Assembly: GCF_000444875.1 (NCBI RefSeq)
Contig: NC_021985.1
Span: 4,608,170 to 4,672,169, forward strand
Direction: 5' to 3'
DNA: 64,000 bases
Origin: Streptomyces collinus Tu 365
Lineage (GTDB): Bacteria > Actinomycetota > Actinomycetes > Streptomycetales > Streptomycetaceae
The notes beneath the pieces were generated by a model. It did no database searches. It was not told where the DNA came from and worked only from the letters and a program-made list of their open reading frames with translations. This document shows positions 35,908-44,048 of the stretch, in pieces (the first letter of the stretch is position 1; each line of letters opens with the position of its first letter). The translations under genes and the position numbers were made by a program.

Positions 35908-37128
35908 ATGGCAGCTCCTCGCGATCTCGCTTTCGATCCCTGGGACCCGGCGTTCCTCGCCGACCCGTACCCCGCCTACGCCGAGCTGCGCTCGCGTGGC
36001 CGGGTGATCCGGTACGAGCCGACCGACCAGTGGCTGGTCCCGCACCACGCGGACGTCTCGGCGCTGCTGCGGGACCGCCGGCTGGGCCGCGCCTACCAGC
36101 ACCGGTTCACCCACGAGGACTTCGGCCGGACCCCGCCCGCCCCGGAGCACGAGCCGTTCCACACCCTCAACGACCACGGCATGCTCGACCTGGAGCCGCC
36201 GGACCACACCCGGATACGGCGGCTGGTGTCCAAGGCGTTCACCCCGCGCACGGTTCAGGCTCTGGTGCCGTACGTCAGGAACCTGGCGAACGAGCTGGTG
36301 GCGGGCCTGGTGGCAGCGGGCGGCGGCGACCTGCTGACGGACGTGGCCGAACCGCTGCCGGTGGCCGTGATCGCCGAGATGCTGGGCATCCCCGAGTCGG
36401 ACAGGGCGCCGCTGCGGCCGTGGTCGGCGGACATCTGCGGGATGTACGAGCTGAACCCGTCCGGGGACTCCGCCGAGCGGGCCGTGCGGGCGTCGGTCGA
36501 GTTCTCGGACTATCTGCGCGAGCTGATCGCCGAGCGGCGCGAGAACCCGGGCGACGACCTCATCTCGGGCCTGATCGCGGCCCATGACGAGGGCGACCGG
36601 CTGACGGAGCAGGAGATGATCTCCACGGCCGTCCTCCTGCTCAACGCCGGCCACGAGGCCACCGTCAACGCCACGGTCAACGGCTGGTGGGCGCTGTTCC
36701 GCAACCCGGACCAGCTCGCGGCGCTGCGTGCGGACCACTCGCTGGTCCCGGCCGCGGTCGAGGAGCTGATGCGCTACGACACCCCGCTCCAGCTCTTCGA
36801 GCGCTGGGTCCTGGACGACATCGAGATCGACGGCACCACGATCCCCCGCGGCGCGGAGATCGCCATGCTCTTCGGCTCCGCCAACCACGACCCGTCCGTC
36901 TTCACCGCCCCCGAGCGGCTGGACATCGGCCGCGGGGACAACCCGCACATCTCCTTCAGCGCGGGCATCCACTACTGCATCGGCGCCCCGCTGGCCCGCA
37001 TCGAGCTCGCGGCCTCCATGACCGCCCTGCTGGAGCGGGCCCCCACGCTGAGCCTGGCGGCGGAACCGGAGCGGAAGCCGAACTTCGTGATCCGCGGCCT
37101 GGAGGGCCTGGACGTCGAGGTGAGGTGA
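35908..37128 (+). CDS. Cytochrome P450 (CYP107-like)
   Basis: A 406-residue soluble bacterial P450. Haem ligand Cys357 in FSAGIHYCIGAPLARIE, I-helix oxygen-activation motif LLNAGHEATVN, ExxR in the K helix region, and the early HTLNDHGMLDLEPPDHTRIRRLV (C-helix WxxxR equivalent HTRIRR). I judge it closest to the CYP107 family from overall layout. It inserts one oxygen atom into a substrate that cannot be predicted, and no ferredoxin gene is adjacent. It lies 20 bp after response regulator 2 and converges with the kinase-like gene. Confidence 0.93.
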   Translation: MAAPRDLAFDPWDPAFLADPYPAYAELRSRGRVIRYEPTDQWLVPHHADVSALLRDRRLGRAYQHRFTHEDFGRTPPAPEHEPFHTLNDHGMLDLEPPDHTRIRRLVSKAFTPRTVQALVPYVRNLANELVAGLVAAGGGDLLTDVAEPLPVAVIAEMLGIPESDRAPLRPWSADICGMYELNPSGDSAERAVRASVEFSDYLRELIAERRENPGDDLISGLIAAHDEGDRLTEQEMISTAVLLLNAGHEATVNATVNGWWALFRNPDQLAALRADHSLVPAAVEELMRYDTPLQLFERWVLDDIEIDGTTIPRGAEIAMLFGSANHDPSVFTAPERLDIGRGDNPHISFSAGIHYCIGAPLARIELAASMTALLERAPTLSLAAEPERKPNFVIRGLEGLDVEVR

Positions 37129-37158
37129 TCACCGCGCCGTGATCACCGGTCCGTCCGT

Positions 37159-37175
37159 CCCCGGGTCACCCGGGG
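37159..37175. terminator. Short hairpin at convergent gene ends
   Basis: CCCCGGG-TCA-CCCGGGG; its loop is the stop codon of the leftward kinase-like gene. It could end transcription from both sides. Confidence 0.45.
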
Positions 37176-38017
37176 GCGGGCAGGGTCAGGGCCCAGGCGT
37201 CCTCACGGACGGTCCAGGTGCGGCGGCGGACCGGGCCCGCGACCGCCGCGTCCGCGCGGTAGCGGAAGTCCGCGCCGACCACCGTCACCGAGCGGCCGGA
37301 GGCGCGCAGCGGGGTGGCCTCCGCGCCCAGGGACAGGGGCCGTACCTCCACCTCGGCGATCCCGCGGCTGCCGGGGGTCACCGACACCGCCTCCACCGGC
37401 TGGTCCAGGTCCACGACCGTGTCGCCGTCGACCTCGACGCGCAGCCGGGAGGGGCCGGGGGCCGGAACGGCGGCGAGGCGGGTGGGGCGCGGGGCGAGGG
37501 TGCGGACCAGGGAGCGGTAGCGGGTGCGCAGCCGGGGGCGCTCCGGGGCGACGGTCACCGGTTCGGCGGAAGCCGTCCGTACCGGGGCGGCCGGGATGCC
37601 GAGCGCGGTCAGGACCACGCCGTCGCTGTCGTCCACGAGCAGGTCGAGGCGCCGCTCCGCCCCGTCCAGCACGGCGCGGGCCGCCGCCACCGCGCCGGCG
37701 GGCACTCCGAGGGACTCGGCGAGCGCGGCCTCCCCGACCGGCACCATCGACAGCGCGCATCCGGCCAGCTCGCGGTGGCGGTGCAGCAGGGTCACGGCGC
37801 GGACCAGTGCCCGGTCGTCGCCGATCACGACCGGGCGCCGGGACCCCCGCCGGCCGAGTGCCCGGGCGAATTCCTCGGGGCCGTCCGGCAGACAGACCTT
37901 GGTGGTCGCACCCGCGCTGAGCACGTCTTTCGCGATCCGTACGGACTCCCCGTCCGTGTGCCGTGCCGCCGGATCGATGATCACCAGCAGCTGATCGGAC
38001 GTCGCGAAGGTCGCCAC
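37166..38017 (-). CDS. Diacylglycerol kinase-like catalytic-fold protein, probably inactive
   Basis: A 283-residue protein. The order of motifs recalls the DAGK catalytic domain: LLVIIDPAARHTDG (usual N-P-x-S/A-G), then RRPVVIGDDRALVRAV where GGDGT normally lies, then SMVPVGEAALAESLGVP (usual P-x-G-T-x-N-x-L-A). The GGDGT signature is lost, so lipid kinase activity is doubtful; the second half (VTVVGADFRYRADA) resembles the beta-sandwich C-domain. The GTG at 38017 with GAGGCAGGA upstream fits. It diverges from purA. Confidence 0.6.
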   Translation of the reverse strand: MATFATSDQLLVIIDPAARHTDGESVRIAKDVLSAGATTKVCLPDGPEEFARALGRRGSRRPVVIGDDRALVRAVTLLHRHRELAGCALSMVPVGEAALAESLGVPAGAVAAARAVLDGAERRLDLLVDDSDGVVLTALGIPAAPVRTASAEPVTVAPERPRLRTRYRSLVRTLAPRPTRLAAVPAPGPSRLRVEVDGDTVVDLDQPVEAVSVTPGSRGIAEVEVRPLSLGAEATPLRASGRSVTVVGADFRYRADAAVAGPVRRRTWTVREDAWALTLPAPG

Positions 38018-38059
38018 CTCGGTCCTGCCTCGCTTCCTCGGGTAGCATCTTTGTGCAAG

Positions 38060-38087
38060 AGCCCCTTGCGCTATTGCGCCAGGGGCT
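38060..38087. other. Strong hairpin between divergent genes, upstream of purA
   Basis: AGCCCCT-T-GCGC, loop TATT, GCGC-C-AGGGGCT: an 11-bp stem with one mismatch. It is 128 bp before the purA start and 43 bp before the leftward kinase-like gene, where no gene should terminate. It may be a leader structure, a small RNA, or an operator. Confidence 0.55.
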
Positions 38088-38214
38088 TCGTCTATTCCGG
38101 GGCATCCGGTCCGACGGTTGTGCGACCAAAGGCGGTCGCGGTGGTGTGCGGCGGTGAACCTTACGCCCAAGCCCCCGACCTTGGACATGCCCCGCCCGGA
38201 AGGGGTGTACGCGC

Positions 38215-39498
38215 GTGCCCGCACTTGTGCTGCTCGGTGCTCAGTGGGGTGACGAAGGCAAGGGGAAGGCGACCGACCTGCTCGGTGGCTCGGTGGACTA
38301 TGTAGTGCGATACCAGGGCGGCAACAACGCCGGCCACACGGTCGTCGTGGGCGACCAGAAGTATGCACTCCACCTCCTCCCTTCCGGAATCCTCTCTCCC
38401 GGTTGTACGCCGGTCATCGGCAACGGTGTCGTCGTCGACCCGTCGGTCCTGCTCTCCGAGCTGAGCGGTCTGAACGAGCGTGGCGTTGACACGTCCAAGC
38501 TCCTGATCAGCGGAAACGCGCACGTCATCACGCCGTACAACGTGACCGTCGACAAGGTCACGGAGCGCTTCCTCGGCAAGCGGAAGATCGGTACGACGGG
38601 GCGCGGCATCGGACCGACCTACGCCGACAAGATCAACCGTGTCGGCATCCGGGTCCAGGACCTGTACGACGAGTCGATCCTGACCCAGAAGGTCGAGGCG
38701 GCCCTCGACGTCAAGAACCAGCTGCTGACCAAGCTGTACAACCGGCGTGCCATCGCCGTCGACCAGGTGGTCGAGGAGCTGCTGGGCTACGCCGAGCAGA
38801 TCAAGCCGTACGTCACCGACACCGTGCTGGTCCTCAACCAGGCGCTGGAGGAGGACAAGGTCGTCCTGTTCGAGGGCGGTCAGGGCACGCTCCTCGACAT
38901 CGACCACGGCACGTATCCCTTCGTCACCTCCTCGAACCCGACCGCGGGCGGCGCCTGCACCGGCGCCGGGGTGGGCCCGACGAAGATCAGCCGGGTCATC
39001 GGCATCCTCAAGGCGTACACGACCCGGGTCGGCGCCGGCCCGTTCCCGACCGAGCTGTTCGACGAGGACGGCGAGGCGCTGCGCCGGATCGGCGGCGAGC
39101 GGGGCGTGACCACCGGCCGTGACCGCCGCTGCGGCTGGTTCGACGCGGTCATCGCCCGCTACGCGACCCGGGTGAACGGCCTGACCGACTTCTTCCTCAC
39201 CAAGCTGGACGTGCTCACCGGCTGGGAGCAGATCCCGGTCTGCGTGGCGTACGAGATCGACGGCAAGCGGGTCGAGGAGCTGCCGTACTCGCAGACCGAC
39301 TTCCACCACGCGAAGCCCGTCTACGAGACGCTGCCCGGCTGGTCCGAGGACATCACCAAGGCGAAGTCCTTCTCCGACCTGCCGAAGAACGCCCAGAACT
39401 ACGTCAAGGCGCTGGAGGAGATGTCCGGCGCCCCGATCTCCGCGATCGGCGTGGGCCCGGGCCGGGACGAGACGATCGAGATCAACTCGTTCCTGTAG
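38215..39498 (+). CDS. purA: Adenylosuccinate synthetase
   Basis: A 427-residue enzyme of normal length. The GTP-binding P-loop-like QWGDEGKGKATDLL (residues 10-23) contains the catalytic Asp and Lys; GNNAGHTVV follows with the catalytic His; TTGRGIGPTYADK and GERGVTTGRDRRCGWFDAV are further signatures. It joins IMP and aspartate with GTP in the first committed step to AMP. Start GTG at 38215. Confidence 0.97.
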   Translation: MPALVLLGAQWGDEGKGKATDLLGGSVDYVVRYQGGNNAGHTVVVGDQKYALHLLPSGILSPGCTPVIGNGVVVDPSVLLSELSGLNERGVDTSKLLISGNAHVITPYNVTVDKVTERFLGKRKIGTTGRGIGPTYADKINRVGIRVQDLYDESILTQKVEAALDVKNQLLTKLYNRRAIAVDQVVEELLGYAEQIKPYVTDTVLVLNQALEEDKVVLFEGGQGTLLDIDHGTYPFVTSSNPTAGGACTGAGVGPTKISRVIGILKAYTTRVGAGPFPTELFDEDGEALRRIGGERGVTTGRDRRCGWFDAVIARYATRVNGLTDFFLTKLDVLTGWEQIPVCVAYEIDGKRVEELPYSQTDFHHAKPVYETLPGWSEDITKAKSFSDLPKNAQNYVKALEEMSGAPISAIGVGPGRDETIEINSFL

Positions 39499-39520
39499 GC
39501 CGCGACACCGCCTGACGGTT

Positions 39521-39557
39521 CCGCCCGTCGATCCGCCCCGGCGCGATCGGCGGGCGG
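39521..39557 (+). terminator. purA terminator hairpin
   Basis: CCGCCCGTCGATC / GATCGGCGGGCGG, 12 of 13 pairs, 11-nt loop, 22 bp after the purA stop. Confidence 0.7.
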
Positions 39558-39603
39558 TTCCGCGTCCTGGGGTGTCCGCCGTGGTGCGAGGGACAATCGA
39601 GGT

Positions 39604-39816
39604 ATGGGCGTCCACCGGAACGCACGGTGCCGGGGGCCGTACGGCGGTGAGGGCGAGGACGCCGGCGGCACGGACTGCTCGGACCCGGCCGTCTTCGAGG
39701 TCGTGCGGCACGGCAGGCCCCCGCTGTGGGTGTGCCCGGTGCACCTGGGGCCCGCGCTGCTGTTGGCGCCCGGGGTGCTCTGGCCGCCGGTGATCCGCCT
39801 CATCCGGCACCCGTGA
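39604..39816 (+). CDS. Small hypothetical protein
   Basis: A 70-residue product. The N-terminal half is hydrophilic with two Cys (RNARCRGPYGG, GGTDCSDP); the second half reads VVRHGRPPLWVCPVHLGPALLLAPGVLWPPVIRLIRHP, with a C-x2-H pair that could bind a metal. Codon third positions are GC-rich as expected for a real gene, and GAGG sits just before the ATG. It lies between purA and the nucleotidase gene. No family recognised. Confidence 0.55.
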   Translation: MGVHRNARCRGPYGGEGEDAGGTDCSDPAVFEVVRHGRPPLWVCPVHLGPALLLAPGVLWPPVIRLIRHP

Positions 39817-39957
39817 CGCGGCCACCCCTGACGCATCTTTGACCTGGACATGGCTCACCCCTGGTTCCGGGCCCGTCCGGCCGGCGCCACGATCTACGCG
39901 TGTAGTCCCGCCGGGCCCTCCGCCCGGCCCTCTCGCACGCGTCCCCAGGAGCCATGT

Positions 39958-41775
39958 ATGCCCGTCAGTCCCATGAACCGCCGGGAGTTCGTGAAGAAGT
40001 CGGCCGTCACCTCGGCGGCCGTGGCCGCCGCCGGCACCGTCTCGGCGGCGCCCGCCGAGGCGGCCGGCCGGCAGCCCGAGAAGGCGCCCCGCACCTGGTC
40101 GTTCTCCATCCTCGGCACCACCGACCTGCACAGTCACGTCTTCGACTGGGACTACTACAAGGACGCCGCCTACAGCGACAAGGCCGGCAACTCCGTGGGC
40201 GTGGCCCGGGTGGCGACCCTCGTCCGGCAGCAGCGCGAGGCCAAGGGAGAGGACCGGGTGCTGCTGGTCGACGCAGGCGACATCATCCAGGGCACCTCCC
40301 TGGCCTACTACTTCGCCCGCGTCGACCCCATCACCGGCACCGGCGGAAAGCGCGGCCCCCGGCACCCGATGGCCGTCGCCATGAACCACATGCGCTACGA
40401 CGCCGCCGCGCTCGGCAACCACGAGTTCAACTACGGCATCGACGTCCTGCGCCGGTTCGAGAGCCAGTGCCACTTCCCGCTGCTCGGCGCCAACGCCCTC
40501 GACGCCAAGACCCTGCGCCCCGCCTTCCAGCCGTACACGGTGAAGCGCGTCCGGGTCCCCGGGGCGCCCGACATCAAGGTGGGCATCCTCGGCCTCACCA
40601 ACCCGGGCATCGCCCTGTGGGACAAGGACAACGTCGGCGGCCGGATGGTCTTCCCGGGCCTGGTCGAGCAGGCGAGGAAGTACGTGCCGAGGCTGCGGGC
40701 GCTCGGCTGCGACGTCGTCTTCCTGACCGACCACTCCGGCCTGGACGGCTCCTCGTCCTACGGCGACGCGCTCCCGTACGTCGAGAACGCCTCGAACCTG
40801 GTGGCCGAGCAGGTGCCGGGCATCGACGCGATCCTGGTCGGCCACACCCACGTGGAAGTCCCGTCCTACACCGTCAAGAACGCGGAGACGGGCGAGGAGG
40901 TCCTGCTCTCCGAGCCGTACTGCTGGGGCTACCGGCTGAGCGTCTTCGACTTCGAGCTCGAACTGCACCACGGCCAGTGGAAGGTGACGGACAAGAAGGC
41001 CCAGACCCTCAACCCCAACGGCGTGGACGAGGACCCGGAGATCAGAGAGCTCCTGGAGGCCGACCACGAGCTGGTGGTGAAGTACGTGAACACGGCCGTC
41101 GGCACCTGCACCGCCGACCTCTCGGCGGCGGACTCCTGCTGGCGGGACGTGCCGATCATGGACTTCATCCACAAGGTGCAGGCCGACACGGTGAAGGCGG
41201 GCCTGTCCGCGGCCGACGCGGCCCTCCCGCTGATCTCGGTGGCGGCGCCCTTCAGCCGCACCGCGGACATCCCCCGGGGCAGCGTCACCATCAAGGACAT
41301 CGCCGGCCTCTACATCTACGACAACACCCTCTACGGCAAGAAGCTCACCGGCGCCCAGCTCAGGGACTACCTGGAGTACGCGGCGAAGTACTACCACCAG
41401 GTCCCGGCGGGCACCGCGGTCGACACCGCCACCCTCACCAACGCCAACAGCTTCTGGGACTACATGTACGACACGGCGTCGGGCGTCTCGTACGACATCG
41501 ACATCGCGCAGCCCGAGGGCTCGCGGATCAGGAACCTGACCTACGAGGGTGCCCCGGTCGCCGACGACCAGGTCTTCGTGGTGGCGGTCAACAACTACCG
41601 CGCGAACGGGGGTTCGGGGTACCCGCACATCGCCTCGGCGCAGGTCGCCTACAGCTCCACGAACGAGATCCGCCAGCTCATGATCGACTACGTGACCACG
41701 AAGAAGACGCTCGACCCGGCGGACTTCGCGGTCACCAACTGGAAGCTGACGCAGGCGGGAACGCCGGTGTTCTGA
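39958..41775 (+). CDS. TAT-exported bifunctional 5'-nucleotidase / UDP-sugar hydrolase-type metallophosphoesterase
   Basis: A 605-residue exported enzyme. Twin-arginine signal MNRREFVKKSAVTSAAVAAAG and an AEA-type cleavage region near residue 38. Metallophosphoesterase motifs in order: TTDLHSH, DAGDIIQG, LGNHEFNYG, and GHTHVEVP. The C-terminal 5'-nucleotidase domain ends with NNYRANGGSGYPH. It would dephosphorylate extracellular nucleotides or cleave nucleotide sugars for scavenging. The ATG at 39958 with CAGGAG upstream fits; an overlapping out-of-frame ATG lies 4 bp before. Confidence 0.93.
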   Translation: MPVSPMNRREFVKKSAVTSAAVAAAGTVSAAPAEAAGRQPEKAPRTWSFSILGTTDLHSHVFDWDYYKDAAYSDKAGNSVGVARVATLVRQQREAKGEDRVLLVDAGDIIQGTSLAYYFARVDPITGTGGKRGPRHPMAVAMNHMRYDAAALGNHEFNYGIDVLRRFESQCHFPLLGANALDAKTLRPAFQPYTVKRVRVPGAPDIKVGILGLTNPGIALWDKDNVGGRMVFPGLVEQARKYVPRLRALGCDVVFLTDHSGLDGSSSYGDALPYVENASNLVAEQVPGIDAILVGHTHVEVPSYTVKNAETGEEVLLSEPYCWGYRLSVFDFELELHHGQWKVTDKKAQTLNPNGVDEDPEIRELLEADHELVVKYVNTAVGTCTADLSAADSCWRDVPIMDFIHKVQADTVKAGLSAADAALPLISVAAPFSRTADIPRGSVTIKDIAGLYIYDNTLYGKKLTGAQLRDYLEYAAKYYHQVPAGTAVDTATLTNANSFWDYMYDTASGVSYDIDIAQPEGSRIRNLTYEGAPVADDQVFVVAVNNYRANGGSGYPHIASAQVAYSSTNEIRQLMIDYVTTKKTLDPADFAVTNWKLTQAGTPVF

Positions 41776-41935
41776 GGAAGCCGGCCCAGGCCCCCGGCGA
41801 CACGGTGAGTCGGGGGCCTTCGGGGTTCTTGGAGTCCCGGATGTGGATGGTGGTGGGGGTGGGGGCGACTTCGAGGCACTGTCCGCCCCCGGCGTCGCTG
41901 TAACTCGCCTTGTGCCATCGCAGGGTGCCGGTCAT
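41732..41935 (-). CDS. DUF397 domain protein
   Basis: A 67-residue single-domain protein: LRWHKASYSDAGGGQCLEVAP, then IHIRDSKNPEGPRLTVSPGAWAGFL, the full DUF397 pattern. It overlaps the end of the nucleotidase gene antisense by 44 bp and starts in an ATGA overlap with the XRE regulator. DUF397 proteins pair with XRE/DUF5753 regulators in streptomycetes (the BldB/WhiJ-like systems) and probably modulate their partner. Confidence 0.9.
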   Translation of the reverse strand: MTGTLRWHKASYSDAGGGQCLEVAPTPTTIHIRDSKNPEGPRLTVSPGAWAGFLRTPAFPPASASSW

Positions 41936-42771
41936 GTTCGCTCTTCTCCCGCCAGCGTTCGGATGAGGCTCAACGAGTCGTCCGGGCTCAGAGCCTGTGT
42001 GCGGATCTTTGCATAACGGTGTGCGAGGGGGGCCACCGTCGGCGGATCGCTGACCAGGACGCTCTGGTCCTCCACTTCGAGGTAGACCACCTGGTGGTGG
42101 TCCTTCGTCACGACCAGCACCATGCTGCCGTGAGCCCCTGCATGGCCGCCTCTCAACGCCCTTTCCATCGGCATCACTTGAACGCTGACATTGTCCCTCT
42201 CGGCATCCTCGGCAAGCGAGCGCAATTGCTCGCGCAGGATCTCCCAGCTCCCGAACGGCCGCCTGAGTGCCGACTCGTCGAGAATCAGCTCGACCATGGC
42301 AGGCGGGTCCCTGTCGAACAGTGCCCTGCGAGCGATACGGGCCTCGACCAGCTCCTCCACCTTCGTCTCGGGAAGCCGAGGGAACCCGCCTCCGATCAGC
42401 GCCCGGGCGTAGGCCGGGGTCTGAAAGAGGCCGTCGACCACGAACGTCTGGTACGAGCAGAGCGTCACCGCCTCCGCCTCCATCAAGGCGAAGTTCTTGA
42501 ACTGCGGCGGGTACTTGTCCAGCAGCATGAACTTCCGCGCCTTCTCGAAGACCCCGAGCCCGCCCCCGATCTGCTCCTCAAGAGCCACCAGCATCTTGTC
42601 GCTGGCCGGCTGCGCGCACGTCTCCATCGCGCTGATCGCGGAGCCCGTGTAGCCGATCCGCCTGCCCAACTCGTCCTGCGTCAGGCTCTGCTGCTCGCGC
42701 AGCGCCTTCGCCAGGGCGGCGACGAGATGCGCCGTACCGCCCGCCTCCACCTTGTTCTCCGCCCGCGCCAT
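41932..42771 (-). CDS. XRE-family HTH regulator with DUF5753 (WhiJ-like)
   Basis: A 279-residue protein. Residues 10-70 are an XRE HTH (ALREQQSLTQDELGRRIGYTGSAISAMETCAQPAS); residues 95-275 are the DUF5753 sensor-like domain (YQTFVVDGLFQTPAYARALI, ARRALFDRDPPAMVELILDESALRR, VQVMPMERALRGGHAGAHGSMV). I chose the ATG at 42771 (MARAENK); a GTG seven codons upstream is an alternative. It is translationally coupled to the DUF397 gene, a common developmental regulator pair. Confidence 0.92.
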   Translation of the reverse strand: MARAENKVEAGGTAHLVAALAKALREQQSLTQDELGRRIGYTGSAISAMETCAQPASDKMLVALEEQIGGGLGVFEKARKFMLLDKYPPQFKNFALMEAEAVTLCSYQTFVVDGLFQTPAYARALIGGGFPRLPETKVEELVEARIARRALFDRDPPAMVELILDESALRRPFGSWEILREQLRSLAEDAERDNVSVQVMPMERALRGGHAGAHGSMVLVVTKDHHQVVYLEVEDQSVLVSDPPTVAPLAHRYAKIRTQALSPDDSLSLIRTLAGEERT

Positions 42772-42896
42772 CGCGGTCACCCCCGGACTCAACCGAACTC
42801 AACCGGTCACCGACACTCCGCCCCGACTCCCGACCGTTGTGAAGGGTCGACGGAGAGTTGTGGAAGACCGTAGCGGCCTGCACGGACACTGGGCCC

Positions 42897-43325
42897 ATGA
42901 ACACGGAAAGTCACCTCGCTCCGGAATGGGTTCCCGCCACCGGCGTCCAACTGCGCAAGGCGGGGGTCCAATTCGACGCCGTGCGGCTCGACGGTGACCG
43001 GGGGCGGGAGGTCGCCGACCGGCTGGCGCGGATGACCGGGGGCGATCCGGGGCCGGTGGTGGAGTCGGGCAGCGGGCGGCGGTGCGTCTACTTCCTCGTG
43101 GCGGCGGGCAGCACGGGCCACCGCGGCTGGCCCCCGGAGGTGACCCGGCTGACGAGCGGCCCGTACCGCGTCTGCTTCATCCCGGTGCCCGCGCTTCAGG
43201 GGCGGACGTGGCCGCTCGCCTGGCGGTACCCGCCGACGGCCCCCGGCCGGTTCGTGCACACACTGCTGCTGCGCGCGGTGCTGGGGGAGCCGGATCACCG
43301 GCCGTGCGGCGAGGGCGTCAGCTGA
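42897..43325 (+). CDS. Conserved hypothetical protein (possible prim-pol-like fold)
   Basis: A 142-residue soluble protein starting MNTESHLAPEWVPATG. Segments VQLRKAGVQFDAVRLDGDRGREVADRL, PVVESGSGRRCVYFLVAAGS and RTWPLAWRYPP resemble short streptomycete proteins related to the N-terminal part of bifunctional primase-polymerases, but the catalytic Asp pair is not evident. It is divergent from the XRE gene and its 3' end overlaps that of the next leftward gene by 8 bp. Such genes often accompany XRE/DUF397 pairs. Confidence 0.6.
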   Translation: MNTESHLAPEWVPATGVQLRKAGVQFDAVRLDGDRGREVADRLARMTGGDPGPVVESGSGRRCVYFLVAAGSTGHRGWPPEVTRLTSGPYRVCFIPVPALQGRTWPLAWRYPPTAPGRFVHTLLLRAVLGEPDHRPCGEGVS

Positions 43326-43968
43326 ACACGATCATGGAGCCCTGGGCCAGCGAGCGCGTCGCGGCCGCGTGCAGACCGAGCCACACGTGGCGCTCGCGGG
43401 CGAAGGGGCTCGGGTCGTACGGCGCCGGGACCGCCGGTTCCTCCAGCTCCGTCGGGGCGGTGGGCGGTTGCGGCGCCGCCGGCGGATTGGCCGGATCGAT
43501 GCCGATCGACGGGGCCACGAACTCCAGCTCCCGCAGCAGGGCCTGCGAGGAGCCCAGCGGGCCGCCGCCGGCGAGCAGCTCCTCGTTGGACAGCGGGTGC
43601 GGGAAGTCCACCGGGACGTAGGCGCCCGCGTGGTCGTAGTGCCAGACCAGATGGGACTGCTGGGCCGTCGACTCGAACATCTCCAGCAGCTGCTCGTAGT
43701 CGCCGCCGAGTTCGTCCACCGGTGTCACCGGCAGCCCGCACACCTGGAGCAGGTACACCCGGCGCAGGAAGTGCAGCGCGTCGTAGTCGAAGCCGGCGAC
43801 CGGGGCGACCTCGCCGGACAGGCCCGGCATGTACTGGTACACCGGCACCGGCGGGAGCCCGGCCGCGGCCAGTGCGTCGTTGTAGTGCGCGAGTTCCTCG
43901 GCGAACGGGTTGTCCGGGGTGTGGCACAACACGTCGACGAGCGGTACCAGCCACAGGTCACAGGCCAA
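43318..43968 (-). CDS. Conserved hypothetical protein
   Basis: A 216-residue acidic soluble protein: ACDLWLVPLVDVLCHTPDNPFAEELAHYNDALAAAGLPPVPVYQYMPG, an aromatic centre (YDALHFLRRVYLLQVCGLPVTP), and HLVWHYDHAGAYVPVDFPHPL. A Pro-rich linker precedes a conserved end (RHVWLGLHAAATRSLAQGSMIVFS). I recognise it as recurrent in Streptomyces but know no function. No signal or membrane segment. Confidence 0.7.
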   Translation of the reverse strand: MACDLWLVPLVDVLCHTPDNPFAEELAHYNDALAAAGLPPVPVYQYMPGLSGEVAPVAGFDYDALHFLRRVYLLQVCGLPVTPVDELGGDYEQLLEMFESTAQQSHLVWHYDHAGAYVPVDFPHPLSNEELLAGGGPLGSSQALLRELEFVAPSIGIDPANPPAAPQPPTAPTELEEPAVPAPYDPSPFARERHVWLGLHAAATRSLAQGSMIVFS

Positions 43969-44048
43969 AGAGGGCTCCTCGCATCGGCAGGCGCGCGGTC
44001 ACGCGCGGCAGCGGGTGGTCAGGGAAGGGTAGTCGGTGGCGGCCGGGG

